Source: Boseongicola sp. SB0675_bin_26 (GTDB lineage Bacteria; Pseudomonadota; Alphaproteobacteria; Rhodobacterales; Rhodobacteraceae). Taken from it: a stretch of DNA of 15,422 nt. The stretch spans positions 703 through 16,124 of the forward strand of contig VYCX01000372.1 of the NCBI GenBank assembly GCA_009843725.1, in the 5' to 3' direction. Made by a program: the position numbers and the translations under genes. How positions within the stretch are numbered: the first letter of the stretch is position 1; the number at the start of each line of letters is the position of its first letter. Below are positions 7,056 through 13,641 of this stretch, one piece after another. The notes beneath the pieces were generated by a model. That model did no database searches and was not told the DNA's origin. It saw nothing but the letters and a program-made list of their open reading frames with translations.

Positions 7056-7388
7056 ACACCCGAATCGACGCCGGACCTGAGCCAGGCCGCCGCAAGTTTC
7101 GCGGCGCTGGGCTCGGAGCAGCGCCTGTCCGTGCTCAGGGTCCTCGTGCGTGCCGGGCCTGACGGGTTGTCCATTGGAGAGCTGGGCGAGAGGTCGGGAG
7201 TGACCGGATCCACGTTGACCCACCACATGAAATTCCTCGCTGCGGCGGGCCTTGTGCGGCAGGTACGGGAAGGGCGCAGGATCATCTGCGTCGGCGCCGC
7301 CTATGAACGCATGCAGGAACTCTCGACATTCCTGTTGAACGAGTGCTGCGCCGACGCGGCCGACGGGAGGGCCATGCATCATGGCTGA
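7044..7388 (+). CDS. ArsR/SmtB-family winged-helix transcriptional repressor
   Basis: The protein has 114 residues. Regulators of this family bind an operator as dimers and release it on binding metal or metalloid, derepressing a resistance gene. A winged helix-turn-helix spans residues 15-85: 'FAALGSEQRLSVLRVLV' (19-35) leads in, and the recognition region is 'SGVTGSTLTHHMKFLAAAGLV' between 51 and 71, followed by the wing REGRRIIC (75-82). A vicinal cysteine pair, C101-C102 near the C-terminus, with C82 as a possible third thiol, resembles arsenite-sensing arrangements known in some ArsR proteins; this assignment is inference. ATG 7044 is preferred over the in-frame GTG 6996 because the promoter and palindrome lie between them. 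No Shine-Dalgarno precedes the ATG, which fits a leaderless mRNA. It overlaps the permease by 8 bases, so the two genes form an operon. Confidence 0.9.
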   Translation: MKITTPESTPDLSQAAASFAALGSEQRLSVLRVLVRAGPDGLSIGELGERSGVTGSTLTHHMKFLAAAGLVRQVREGRRIICVGAAYERMQELSTFLLNECCADAADGRAMHHG

Positions 7389-8403
7389 CTTGACCTCATC
7401 GATCGCTGGACGGGTGAGGATCGACCGGATCTGGCTTCTGGTCCTGGCGCTGCCGCTTGTCGTAGCGCTCGTCGATCCGTCGCAGGCGAGGGAAACCGTC
7501 AGATTCGCGATCGGCGCATTTTCCCAAACTGGCTTGTTCATCCTGTTCGCGGTTCTGGCGGTCGGACTCCTTAAGGCGACCGGCGCGGAAGCCTTGCTCG
7601 CGAAGGCCTTCGAGGGACGCGAGGTGCGGATGATCGTGCTGGCAGCGCTTCTCGGCGGACTGTCGCCGTTCTGTTCCTGCGAAGTGATCCCTTTCATCGC
7701 CGCCCTTCTGGCGGTCGGTGCGCCGCTGTCCGCGGTGATGGCGTTCTGGCTTTCCTCCCCCTTGATGGACCCGGCCATGTTCCTGATCACGGCCGGGACG
7801 CTCGGCACGCCTTTCGCTGTCGCGAAGACCGTCGGTGCAGTGGGCATGGGTCTTCTAGGCGGGATGATCGTCCGACTCTGCTTCCGGTCTCCGGTCTTTG
7901 CCGACCCTTTGAGGCCGCAGCCCCAGGCCAATGGGTGCGGCTGCGGCCCATCGCCCTTCGAGGGCACGCCAGAGTGGCGCTTCTGGCGCGAACGCGAACG
8001 TCGAGAGGTCTTTGGTGGTGCCGTCATTGAAAACGCGCTCTTTCTCGGCAAGTGGCTGATGCTTGCCTACATGATCGAAGCGCTGATGTTGGCCTATGTG
8101 CCTGCGGAAATGATCGCGGGCATTCTGGGCGGCGAGGGCGTGGTTCCGGTTCTTCTGGGAGCCATCGTAGGCGCACCGGCCTACCTGAACGGCTATGCCG
8201 CCGTGCCGCTGGTGGATGCCCTGCTGGCCCAGGGCATGGCCCCTGGAGCTGCCATGTCGTTCGTGCTGGCTGGAGGCGTCAGTTCCATTCCTGCCGCCAT
8301 TGCCGTCTGGGCGCTTGTCAAGCCACGGGTCTTTGCCGGCTATCTCGGGATTGCACTTCTGGGGGCACTGATCGCGGGATTTGCGTGGGGCATGATCGCC
8401 TGA
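7381..8403 (+). CDS. DUF318/ArsP-family permease (probable metalloid or organoarsenical exporter)
   Basis: The protein has 340 residues and about eight membrane helices. The family includes ArsP, an inner-membrane exporter of trivalent methylated or aromatic arsenicals, and many uncharacterised permeases (YraQ-like). The hallmark 'SPFCSCEVIPFIAALLAVGAP' region lies at 95-115, with C98 and C100 in the first half. A related half follows at about 254-305 ('VPVLLGAIVGAPAYLNGYA'), consistent with an internal repeat. The central cytoplasmic loop (172-210) contains NGCGCG (C186, C188), a possible thiol site, and then a very charged segment (FWRERERRE). ATG 7381 lies in the end of arsR (8-base overlap), so expression should follow the repressor. 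The arsenical substrate is inferred from the arsR partner and family; another metal or thiol-reactive substrate is possible. Confidence 0.85.
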   Translation: MADLTSSIAGRVRIDRIWLLVLALPLVVALVDPSQARETVRFAIGAFSQTGLFILFAVLAVGLLKATGAEALLAKAFEGREVRMIVLAALLGGLSPFCSCEVIPFIAALLAVGAPLSAVMAFWLSSPLMDPAMFLITAGTLGTPFAVAKTVGAVGMGLLGGMIVRLCFRSPVFADPLRPQPQANGCGCGPSPFEGTPEWRFWRERERREVFGGAVIENALFLGKWLMLAYMIEALMLAYVPAEMIAGILGGEGVVPVLLGAIVGAPAYLNGYAAVPLVDALLAQGMAPGAAMSFVLAGGVSSIPAAIAVWALVKPRVFAGYLGIALLGALIAGFAWGMIA

Positions 8404-8412
8404 GCGCCGGTA

Positions 8413-8433
8413 CGGGGCGATTCGCTTGCCCCG
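8413..8433 (+). terminator. Weak hairpin after the permease, possible terminator
   Basis: CGGGGCGA (8413-8420) pairs with TTGCCCCG (8426-8433) across a five-base loop, with one G-T pair. It begins ten bases after the permease stop. No T-run follows, so it is at best a factor-dependent or 3'-protecting hairpin. If it does not terminate, the arsR-permease transcript could run into the nhaA leader. Confidence 0.35.
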
Positions 8434-8476
8434 CCTGACGGCCTGCCAAGCTTCCGCCAGTTCTGGATGGATTGAT

Positions 8477-8581
8477 CTGGATGCAGCCAGCTCTGCGCGG
8501 CGTCTCGGAATTGCGGGCCCTCGGCTTGCCCAGCGCGGCTCGGCAGTTTATTTCAGGCAGAATGCCTGAAGGAGCGTTGGG
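8477..8581 (+). promoter_or_regulatory. Structured nhaA leader, candidate Li+/Na+-type (nhaA) riboswitch
   Basis: Several pairings can be drawn in the leader upstream of the antiporter gene. CTGG/CCAG is at 8477-8480 and 8487-8490. GGGC/GCCC is at 8515-8518 and 8528-8531. A strong eight-pair hairpin joins TTCAGGCA (8552-8559) to TGCCTGAA (8563-8570) over the loop GAA. The final hairpin runs directly into the ribosome binding site (GAAGGAG, 8568-8574) and shares its GAA. Lithium-sensing riboswitches (nhaA-I and nhaA-II motifs) are established in front of nhaA genes. Membership here is inferred from position and structure only; the motif consensus was not aligned. Confidence 0.45.
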
Positions 8582-9880
8582 ATGTATCGCGTCTGGAACT
8601 TCGTCACCAACTATTCGCTGCTGCTGATCATCGGGGCGCTGATTGCGCTTGTCTGGGCAAATTCCTATCCCGGAACCTACAAGCTGATGGTCGAGTATCC
8701 GCTCTGGTTCAACGACTGGGTGGGCGCGGACGCAGGCTACTGGCTGAAGGCCTACGGCAAGCATTACGGCATCAGCGACCTGCCGGACGTGGAGAGGGTC
8801 CTGAGTTTCCATTTCCTCGTGAACGACGTTCTGATGGCCTTCTTCTTCGCGATCGCGGCGAAGGAGGTCTGGGAGGCGGTCATACTTGAGAACGGATCGC
8901 TTCGCGGCAGAAAGGCCGCAACTCCGCTCGTCGCGACCGCGGGAGGCATGGTCGGCCCGATCGTCGTGTATCTCGGGGTCGCGGCATATCTTGGCTCGGA
9001 CACCTATGACGCGGTGGCGAACGGATGGGCCATTCCGACGGCCACGGACATCGCCTTCAGCTATCTCGTGGGCCGGCTCGTGTTCGGCGCCGGACATCCG
9101 GCGGTTCGTTTCCTGCTGCTCCTCGCAATCGCCGATGACGCCTGCGGCTTGATCATCCTTGCGGTCTTCTATCCGTCCGGCGAACTGGCGCCCGAATGGT
9201 TCCTGCTGTCGGTCTTCTCGGCGATCGGCGTCTACGTCCTCTTCAACTGGCTGCCTCGCTGGCTGGACAGGGCGGACCAGCTGCGCCGCAAGTCGACATG
9301 GGTGCGCAAGAAACTGTCATTCTGGCCCTATCTGGTGGCGGGCGCCATGAGTTGGTACGGATTCCAGGAGAGCGGCCTGCATCCCGCGCTGGGCCTGCTC
9401 CCCATCGTGCCGACACTTCCCCATGCAGACCGCGCCTTTGGCATCTTCGCCGAGGCGGAGCAGTATTTGACGGACCTGCTGAACCACTGCGAACATTTGC
9501 TGAAACATCCCGTCGAGGTCATCCTGTTCTTTTTTGGCCTGCTGAACGCGGGCGTCGAGTTCTCCGCCATTGGCACGGCGACCTGGCTGGTCCTCCTGGG
9601 CCTGATCGTGGGAAAGCCTTTCGGTGTCCTGCTCTTCGGCTGGTTCGCGGCCAACCCGATGAAGCTTGGATTGCCGGCGGGCGTGCGCATCGTCGATCTC
9701 TTCGTGATCGGTTGCGTGGCCGCGATCGGCTTCACGGTCTCGCTGTTCATCGCCACGGTTGCCTTCGATCCAGGCGCTGTCCAGGATGCGGCGAAGATGG
9801 GCGCTCTTCTCAGTTTCTTCGCTGCGGTGATTTCCCTGATCGTCGGGAAGCTCTCGAAGATCGAAAAACAGCACGGATGA
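8582..9880 (+). CDS. nhaA: NhaA, Na+(Li+)/H+ antiporter, long form
   Basis: The protein has 432 residues, about 45 longer than E. coli NhaA. It exports Na+ or Li+ in exchange for protons across the inner membrane, controlling pH and sodium. Motifs are intact: 'GWAIPTATDIAFS' at 148-160 contains T155-D156 of the helix IV crossing; 'LAIADDACG' at 181-189 contains the ion-binding pair D185-D186; and 'GKPFG' (K345) matches the helix X lysine. The extra length includes a charged segment at about 228-245 (DRADQLRRKSTWVRKK) and the stretch leading to 'HADRAFGIFAEAEQYL'. ATG 8582 has an excellent Shine-Dalgarno, GAAGGAG at 8568-8574, seven bases upstream and next to a hairpin. The gene stands alone, 178 bases after the permease, with its own structured leader. 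Confidence 0.95.
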   Translation: MYRVWNFVTNYSLLLIIGALIALVWANSYPGTYKLMVEYPLWFNDWVGADAGYWLKAYGKHYGISDLPDVERVLSFHFLVNDVLMAFFFAIAAKEVWEAVILENGSLRGRKAATPLVATAGGMVGPIVVYLGVAAYLGSDTYDAVANGWAIPTATDIAFSYLVGRLVFGAGHPAVRFLLLLAIADDACGLIILAVFYPSGELAPEWFLLSVFSAIGVYVLFNWLPRWLDRADQLRRKSTWVRKKLSFWPYLVAGAMSWYGFQESGLHPALGLLPIVPTLPHADRAFGIFAEAEQYLTDLLNHCEHLLKHPVEVILFFFGLLNAGVEFSAIGTATWLVLLGLIVGKPFGVLLFGWFAANPMKLGLPAGVRIVDLFVIGCVAAIGFTVSLFIATVAFDPGAVQDAAKMGALLSFFAAVISLIVGKLSKIEKQHG

Positions 9881-9960
9881 GCCTGACAGCCGGAATGCGT
9901 TGAATCGCGGACTGCGGTCTTGCATGAACCATCAGGCTTGCGTAAGTAACGCCCGCTCGG
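9881..9960 (+). promoter_or_regulatory. Upstream region of tRNA-Gln with a weak candidate promoter
   Basis: The 80 bases between nhaA and the tRNA contain TTGCAT at 9920-9925, a possible -35. Seventeen bases later comes TAAGTA (9943-9948), which is a poor -10. Spacing would put transcription start a few bases before the mature 5' end. No clear terminator for nhaA is visible here. Confidence 0.25.
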
Positions 9961-10035
9961 TGGGGTGTAGCCAAGTGGTAAGGCAGCGGTTTTTGGTACC
10001 GTGTACCGTAGGTTCGAATCCTACCACCCCAGCCA
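9961..10035 (+). tRNA. tRNA-Gln, anticodon TTG, CCA encoded
   Basis: A complete 75-base cloverleaf is present. The acceptor arm TGGGGTG (9961-9967) pairs with CACCCCA (10025-10031), followed by discriminator G and CCA (10033-10035). The anticodon stem GCGGT (9986-9990) pairs with ACCGT (9998-10002), with one terminal G-T pair, around the loop TTTTGGT; the anticodon TTG is at 9993-9995 and reads CAA. The T loop contains GGTTCGAATCC. The first acceptor pair T-A and the U-rich anticodon loop are typical of glutamine tRNA. It is a lone tRNA gene between nhaA and a minus-strand oxidase gene. Confidence 0.97.
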
Positions 10036-10135
10036 GACACGTCTCTGATTCCAGGGACTGGAAGCCTTGTCGGAGGCAAATCCTGACCATTTGAGCCAAA
10101 GAGGTGGTCCTGACTGAATCAGCCATTCACGCTGC
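10036..10135. other. Intergenic region between tRNA-Gln and the oxidase gene
   Basis: These 100 bases follow the tRNA and lie downstream of the minus-strand oxidase. A short hairpin TTCCAG/CTGGAA (10049-10054 and 10058-10063, loop GGA) may help end the tRNA transcript, although no T-run follows. I found no repeat of the tRNA 3' end in or beyond the oxidase gene. Confidence 0.35.
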
Positions 10136-11617
10136 CTATGACACAGTGAATTGTCCCATCATGCCGCAGTCTTCGTGTTCAAGAATGTGGCAGTGATACA
10201 TGTAGGGTGCGTGATCCGGTGCCTCGTGGTCGAAACGCACCAGGATTTCCGCCTCGCCGTTCTGTACATGCACCATGTCCTTCCAACCCTGTGCATAGGA
10301 CACCGTGTCGTGGCTTTCCTGTCTCAGGATACGGAACGAACAGCCATGAACATGGAAAGGATGAATCTCTTCCTCTGCCGAAATCCTCCAAAGCTCTGTT
10401 TCGCCCAACCGGGCGCGTTGGTCGATTCGATCCATTTTCATCGGTTGGCCGTTGATTCCCATGCCCATGCCTTCACCGCAGAAGTTCCCCCAATTTGCTG
10501 CAAGAGTCGCCAGTTCGTCACTTTCACCCATGTTCAAGGTGATTTCCCTCGTTACCGTTGCCTCATCCGCATGAGCCGGAGGGAGGTTGGCCAGTCGACG
10601 CGGCATGGAACCTGTGAACCCTTTCTCCCCTGTTCGGGACAGCGTCAGCACCGTGGTTTCCGGGATCTGCTCATTGATGAACTGTGCCAGCAACCTGAAG
10701 AGCCGTCCGTAGCCGGGAAAGCTGGCGGCAGTGAGGCTGTTGGTTTCCAGGGTGCTCATGTCCACAAGCACTTCGTAGCGTTCGCCCGGCGAAACGATCA
10801 GGTTTTCGGTCTCTACCGCCGATGCCAGGAAGCCGCCGTCGGACGCAATGACGGTCAGCGGACCGTACGCCATCCTCAATGTCAGGAAACGGGCGTTGCA
10901 CGCATTCAAAATGCGTAGCCGGACCAGGCCGTCGGGAACATTCTGTCCTGTCGGGGCAATGGTTCCATTGACAACGAAGGTGTCGCCAAGAAAGCCCTCT
11001 TCAAAGGTCTCCCCTGTCAGGAAATAGCTCGTTTTTCCCTCGTCATCGAATTTCTTGTCCTGCAAGACGATGGTGAAGTCATCTACGCCGTAGGTCTGTG
11101 GCAGATCGGCTGACAGGCTGGCGTCATCCTCGACCAGCATCACGCCCGCAAGGCCCTTGTAGACTTGCTCGGCCGTCCTGCCGTGCATGTGGGAATGGAA
11201 CCAGGTCATCGCGGCTTGCTGTCGGATGGGCACGTCAGGAGCCCATGTATGGCCCGGCTCGATTTCCTGGTGAGGGCCTCCATCAACCTCACCCGGTATG
11301 TGCAACCCGTGCCAGTGAATGGTTGTCACTTCGCCGATCCCGTTGACGACATCAAAGGGCAGTGTCTGTCCTTGTTTCACCCGCAGCACCTGACCCAGAT
11401 AGTTGCTGTTGATGCCAAAGCTCTTGCTGGCGGCACCGGAACCAAAGTCATGCGAGGCTGCGTTCAGGTTCAGTTGAATCCGTTCGTCAAACCCATCCGT
11501 CAAGTCATTCAACGGCAGGACCGGCAAGAGATTCGATCGAGTTTGCGCCCAGGCAGTTCCAGCCCTGGCAAGGAGAGCGCCGGCGCCGGCCGCTTTCAAG
11601 AATGTGCGTCGGTCCAT
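10136..11617 (-). CDS. Multicopper oxidase, Tat-exported (CueO/laccase-like)
   Basis: The protein has 493 residues. Such enzymes couple four one-electron oxidations (Cu(I), phenols or other donors) to reduction of O2 to water, usually in the periplasm. The N-terminus is a Tat signal: DRRTFLKAA, a hydrophobic stretch and a likely AWA-Q cleavage site near residue 24. Three cupredoxin domains follow. Copper ligands are complete: HWHG 101-104, HSHMHG 141-146, HPFHVHG 419-425, and HCHILEHEDCGMM 475-487, giving type 1 ligands C476, H481 and M486. There is no long Met-rich insert as in E. coli CueO, so cuprous oxidase activity is less certain. The ATG follows AAGGGAGA (11626-11633, minus strand). 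Base composition looks lower in GC than that of its neighbours, hinting at acquisition. No copper chaperone or regulator gene is adjacent in the window. Confidence 0.9.
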   Translation of the reverse strand: MDRRTFLKAAGAGALLARAGTAWAQTRSNLLPVLPLNDLTDGFDERIQLNLNAASHDFGSGAASKSFGINSNYLGQVLRVKQGQTLPFDVVNGIGEVTTIHWHGLHIPGEVDGGPHQEIEPGHTWAPDVPIRQQAAMTWFHSHMHGRTAEQVYKGLAGVMLVEDDASLSADLPQTYGVDDFTIVLQDKKFDDEGKTSYFLTGETFEEGFLGDTFVVNGTIAPTGQNVPDGLVRLRILNACNARFLTLRMAYGPLTVIASDGGFLASAVETENLIVSPGERYEVLVDMSTLETNSLTAASFPGYGRLFRLLAQFINEQIPETTVLTLSRTGEKGFTGSMPRRLANLPPAHADEATVTREITLNMGESDELATLAANWGNFCGEGMGMGINGQPMKMDRIDQRARLGETELWRISAEEEIHPFHVHGCSFRILRQESHDTVSYAQGWKDMVHVQNGEAEILVRFDHEAPDHAPYMYHCHILEHEDCGMMGQFTVS

Positions 11618-11805
11618 TGAAAGTTCTCCCTTAATAGATCAAGTTCGATTGTTGCGTCGGTTCGTCGATCAAAATGAACGCGCAAACGCCGCTCCATCAA
11701 GCGCATAATCTGTGCGTGTTTCCGTGGCTTCTCCGGCGTGCAAGGAACTGATGGACACGAGCATGCCGGAGAAATTTTCAGGCGGAGGCTTGTTCGGCAA
11801 ACATT
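11618..11805. other. Intergenic region between oxidase and ABC transporter operon
   Basis: These 188 bases lie upstream of the minus-strand oxidase gene and downstream of the minus-strand transporter operon. They should hold the oxidase promoter (minus strand), but I see no clear -35/-10 pair or recognisable copper-regulator box. AAGGGAGA at 11626-11633 (minus strand) is the oxidase Shine-Dalgarno. The other visible element is the 13-bp inverted repeat at 11729-11773. No small gene is convincing. Confidence 0.5.
11729..11773 (-). terminator. 13-bp inverted repeat downstream of the ABC operon, probable terminator hairpin
   Basis: TTCTCCGGCGTGC (11729-11741) and GCATGCCGGAGAA (11761-11773) are complementary over 13 positions except one, which is a G-T pair in the + strand RNA and an A-C mismatch in the - strand RNA. 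The loop is 19 bases. It lies about 30 bases after the stop of the ABC ATPase gene. No T-run follows on the minus strand; on the plus strand ATTTTC follows. A 3' hairpin for the transporter mRNA is the simplest reading, but the orientation is not decided by the sequence. Confidence 0.45.
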
Positions 11806-13641
11806 TCAGCCCACTGCTGAGCGGGGCATTCCAAGGCTTGCCTTGTCGGCAAGGATCGTCTCCAGAGAATCGTGCTCGGCCACCCAGTGTCCCGGCCTGA
11901 CTTCCTGGAGCCTGGGCCTGTAGCCAAGCTGCCCGCGCCTGGACGGCAGAAACCGGAGTGCTGCTTCCGGATCGAGTGGCGAGGAGAGCTCTCCGGGAAC
12001 CCGAATTCGGCTTCGTGTCCGTTCAACCCGGGGGTCCGGGATGGGCGCGGCGGAAATCAGCATGCGAGTATAGGGATGCACAGGGGCATCGCAAAGCGCA
12101 TCGCGCCCGGCGAGTTCGACGACCTGACCGAGGTAGAGCACCATGATCCGATGGGAGATGTCCCGGACCACCGACAGATCGTGGCTGATGAAGAGCATCG
12201 AGAGGCCCATGTCGGCCTGAAGCTCTTTCAAGAGCTTGATGATCTGGGACTGAATCGAGACATCGAGAGCCGAGACCGCCTCGTCGCAGATCACGAGCTT
12301 CGGGCGGTTGATCATCGCCCGCGCGATTCCGACCCGCTGGTTCTGGCCACCCGACAGTTCGTGCGGGTAGCGGTTGATCATCCGCTGGTCGAGTCCCACC
12401 TGCTCCATCATTTCGGCAACCTTGATCTTGCGCTCGCGGGAGGTCAGCATGGGTTGGAACGTCCGCAAGGGTTCTGCGATGGATGCGGCGATCGTCATCC
12501 GGGGATTGAGGCTCGCCAAAGGATCCTGGAAGACGATCTGAAGGTTCCGCCGCTCCTTGGTGAGAGCCTTTCCATCCAGCATTGCCAGCTCCTTGCCGAG
12601 CCATGTGACCGACCCGTGCGTCGCAGGGAGGAGCCGCAGAACCGCGCGCGCCAACGTCGATTTTCCGCACCCTGATTCACCGACGATGCCGAGAGTCTCT
12701 CCTGGTGCAAGATCGAAGCTGACCCCATCTACGGCGGGGAGGTCCACCGCGCGTCCGAACAGCCCACGGTCGAGCTTGACCGGGAAGGTCACTTTCATGT
12801 CGCGGACCCTCAGGATCTCGCCCGTCTGCGGGACTTCTGCGGAGGCTGGCGGCCTTGCCTGATCAAGCCTGGGCATCGAATCGAGGAGCATCTTGGTATA
12901 ACCATGCTGCGGGGCGTGGAAGATGTTGTCGACATTCCCTGTTTCGACGAACTCCCCCTGCCGCATCACCTCCACCCGGTCGCACATCCGCGCCACCACG
13001 CCCATGTCATGCGTGATGAGCGCGATTGCGGTGCCCTCTTCGGCCTGAAGCGTTGCCATGAGATCGAGGATTTCCGCCTGAACCGTCGCGTCGAGCGCGG
13101 TGGTCGGTTCGTCTGCGATGAGAAGTCTCGGCGAGCAGAGCATGGCCATTGCGATCATTACCCGCTGGCGCATTCCGCCGGACAGCTCATGGGGATACTG
13201 CCGGAACCGCCGCCTTGCCTCCGCAACATGCACCCGTTCGAGCCAGTCGAGGCAGATGCGCTCGGCTGCCGCCCCCTTTGTCCCGCGGTGGGTGGACAGC
13301 ACTTCGCTCATTTGCTGCGAAATCGTCAGATGTGGGGTCAGCGCGGTCAGCGGATCCTGGAAGATCATCGCCAACTCGGCGCCGCGCACCCGGCGCGCCT
13401 CCTGCGGCGCGAGGTCCAGAAGCTCGCGCCCGCCAAACCGGATCGACCCGCTCGTGCGTCCGTTGCTGGCCAGAAGCCCCATGGCGGCGAGGAAGGTCTG
13501 GCTCTTCCCCGCTCCCGACTCGCCGACGACCCCGAGGCATTCGCCGCGATCGATGCAAAAGCTGACGTCCTTGACAGCCTCTACAGCGCCGTCCGGCGTG
13601 TCGAAGGCGACCGAAAGGTTCGTGACTTCGATGACACTCAT
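11806..13641 (-). CDS. Fused double ATP-binding protein of an Opp/Dpp-type peptide ABC transporter (OppD-OppF fusion)
   Basis: The protein has 611 residues with two complete nucleotide-binding domains. It powers uptake through the OppB/OppC-like permeases encoded upstream. The first half is OppD-like: Walker A GESGAGKS 40-47, signature LSGGM 153-157, Walker B LLIADEP with D177-E178, switch His H211. The second is OppF-like: Walker A GESGCGKS 321-328, LSGGQ 429-433, Walker B LVICDEA with D453-E454, H487. A short linker (about 258-275) replaces the usual OppD C-terminal domain. After the second domain 'GELSSPLDPEAALRFLPSRRGQ' occupies the place where relatives normally carry cysteine-containing GCxF..RCP; both cysteines are absent. 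GsiA and YejF are named fusions of this type. The start ATG overlaps the oppC stop by one base (TGATG). The substrate is unknown; peptides are the family default. Confidence 0.93.
   Translation of the reverse strand: MSVIEVTNLSVAFDTPDGAVEAVKDVSFCIDRGECLGVVGESGAGKSQTFLAAMGLLASNGRTSGSIRFGGRELLDLAPQEARRVRGAELAMIFQDPLTALTPHLTISQQMSEVLSTHRGTKGAAAERICLDWLERVHVAEARRRFRQYPHELSGGMRQRVMIAMAMLCSPRLLIADEPTTALDATVQAEILDLMATLQAEEGTAIALITHDMGVVARMCDRVEVMRQGEFVETGNVDNIFHAPQHGYTKMLLDSMPRLDQARPPASAEVPQTGEILRVRDMKVTFPVKLDRGLFGRAVDLPAVDGVSFDLAPGETLGIVGESGCGKSTLARAVLRLLPATHGSVTWLGKELAMLDGKALTKERRNLQIVFQDPLASLNPRMTIAASIAEPLRTFQPMLTSRERKIKVAEMMEQVGLDQRMINRYPHELSGGQNQRVGIARAMINRPKLVICDEAVSALDVSIQSQIIKLLKELQADMGLSMLFISHDLSVVRDISHRIMVLYLGQVVELAGRDALCDAPVHPYTRMLISAAPIPDPRVERTRSRIRVPGELSSPLDPEAALRFLPSRRGQLGYRPRLQEVRPGHWVAEHDSLETILADKASLGMPRSAVG

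Noticed and set aside
10151..10918. 255-codon plus-strand open frame over the oxidase gene
   Set aside because: It is antisense to the copper-binding motifs of the multicopper oxidase, and its translation is not recognisable.
9961..11805. Genomic island bounded by tRNA-Gln attachment repeats
   Set aside because: No second copy of the tRNA 3' end (GGTTCGAATCC or CCACCCCAGCCA) and no integrase or transposase gene was found in the interval; only the base-composition contrast remains.
11915..11960. Frameshift at the C-terminus of the fused ATPase explaining the missing cysteines
   Set aside because: The in-frame reading continues with family-like residues (VRPGHWVAEH) after the divergent segment, and the neighbouring frames do not restore the full motif.
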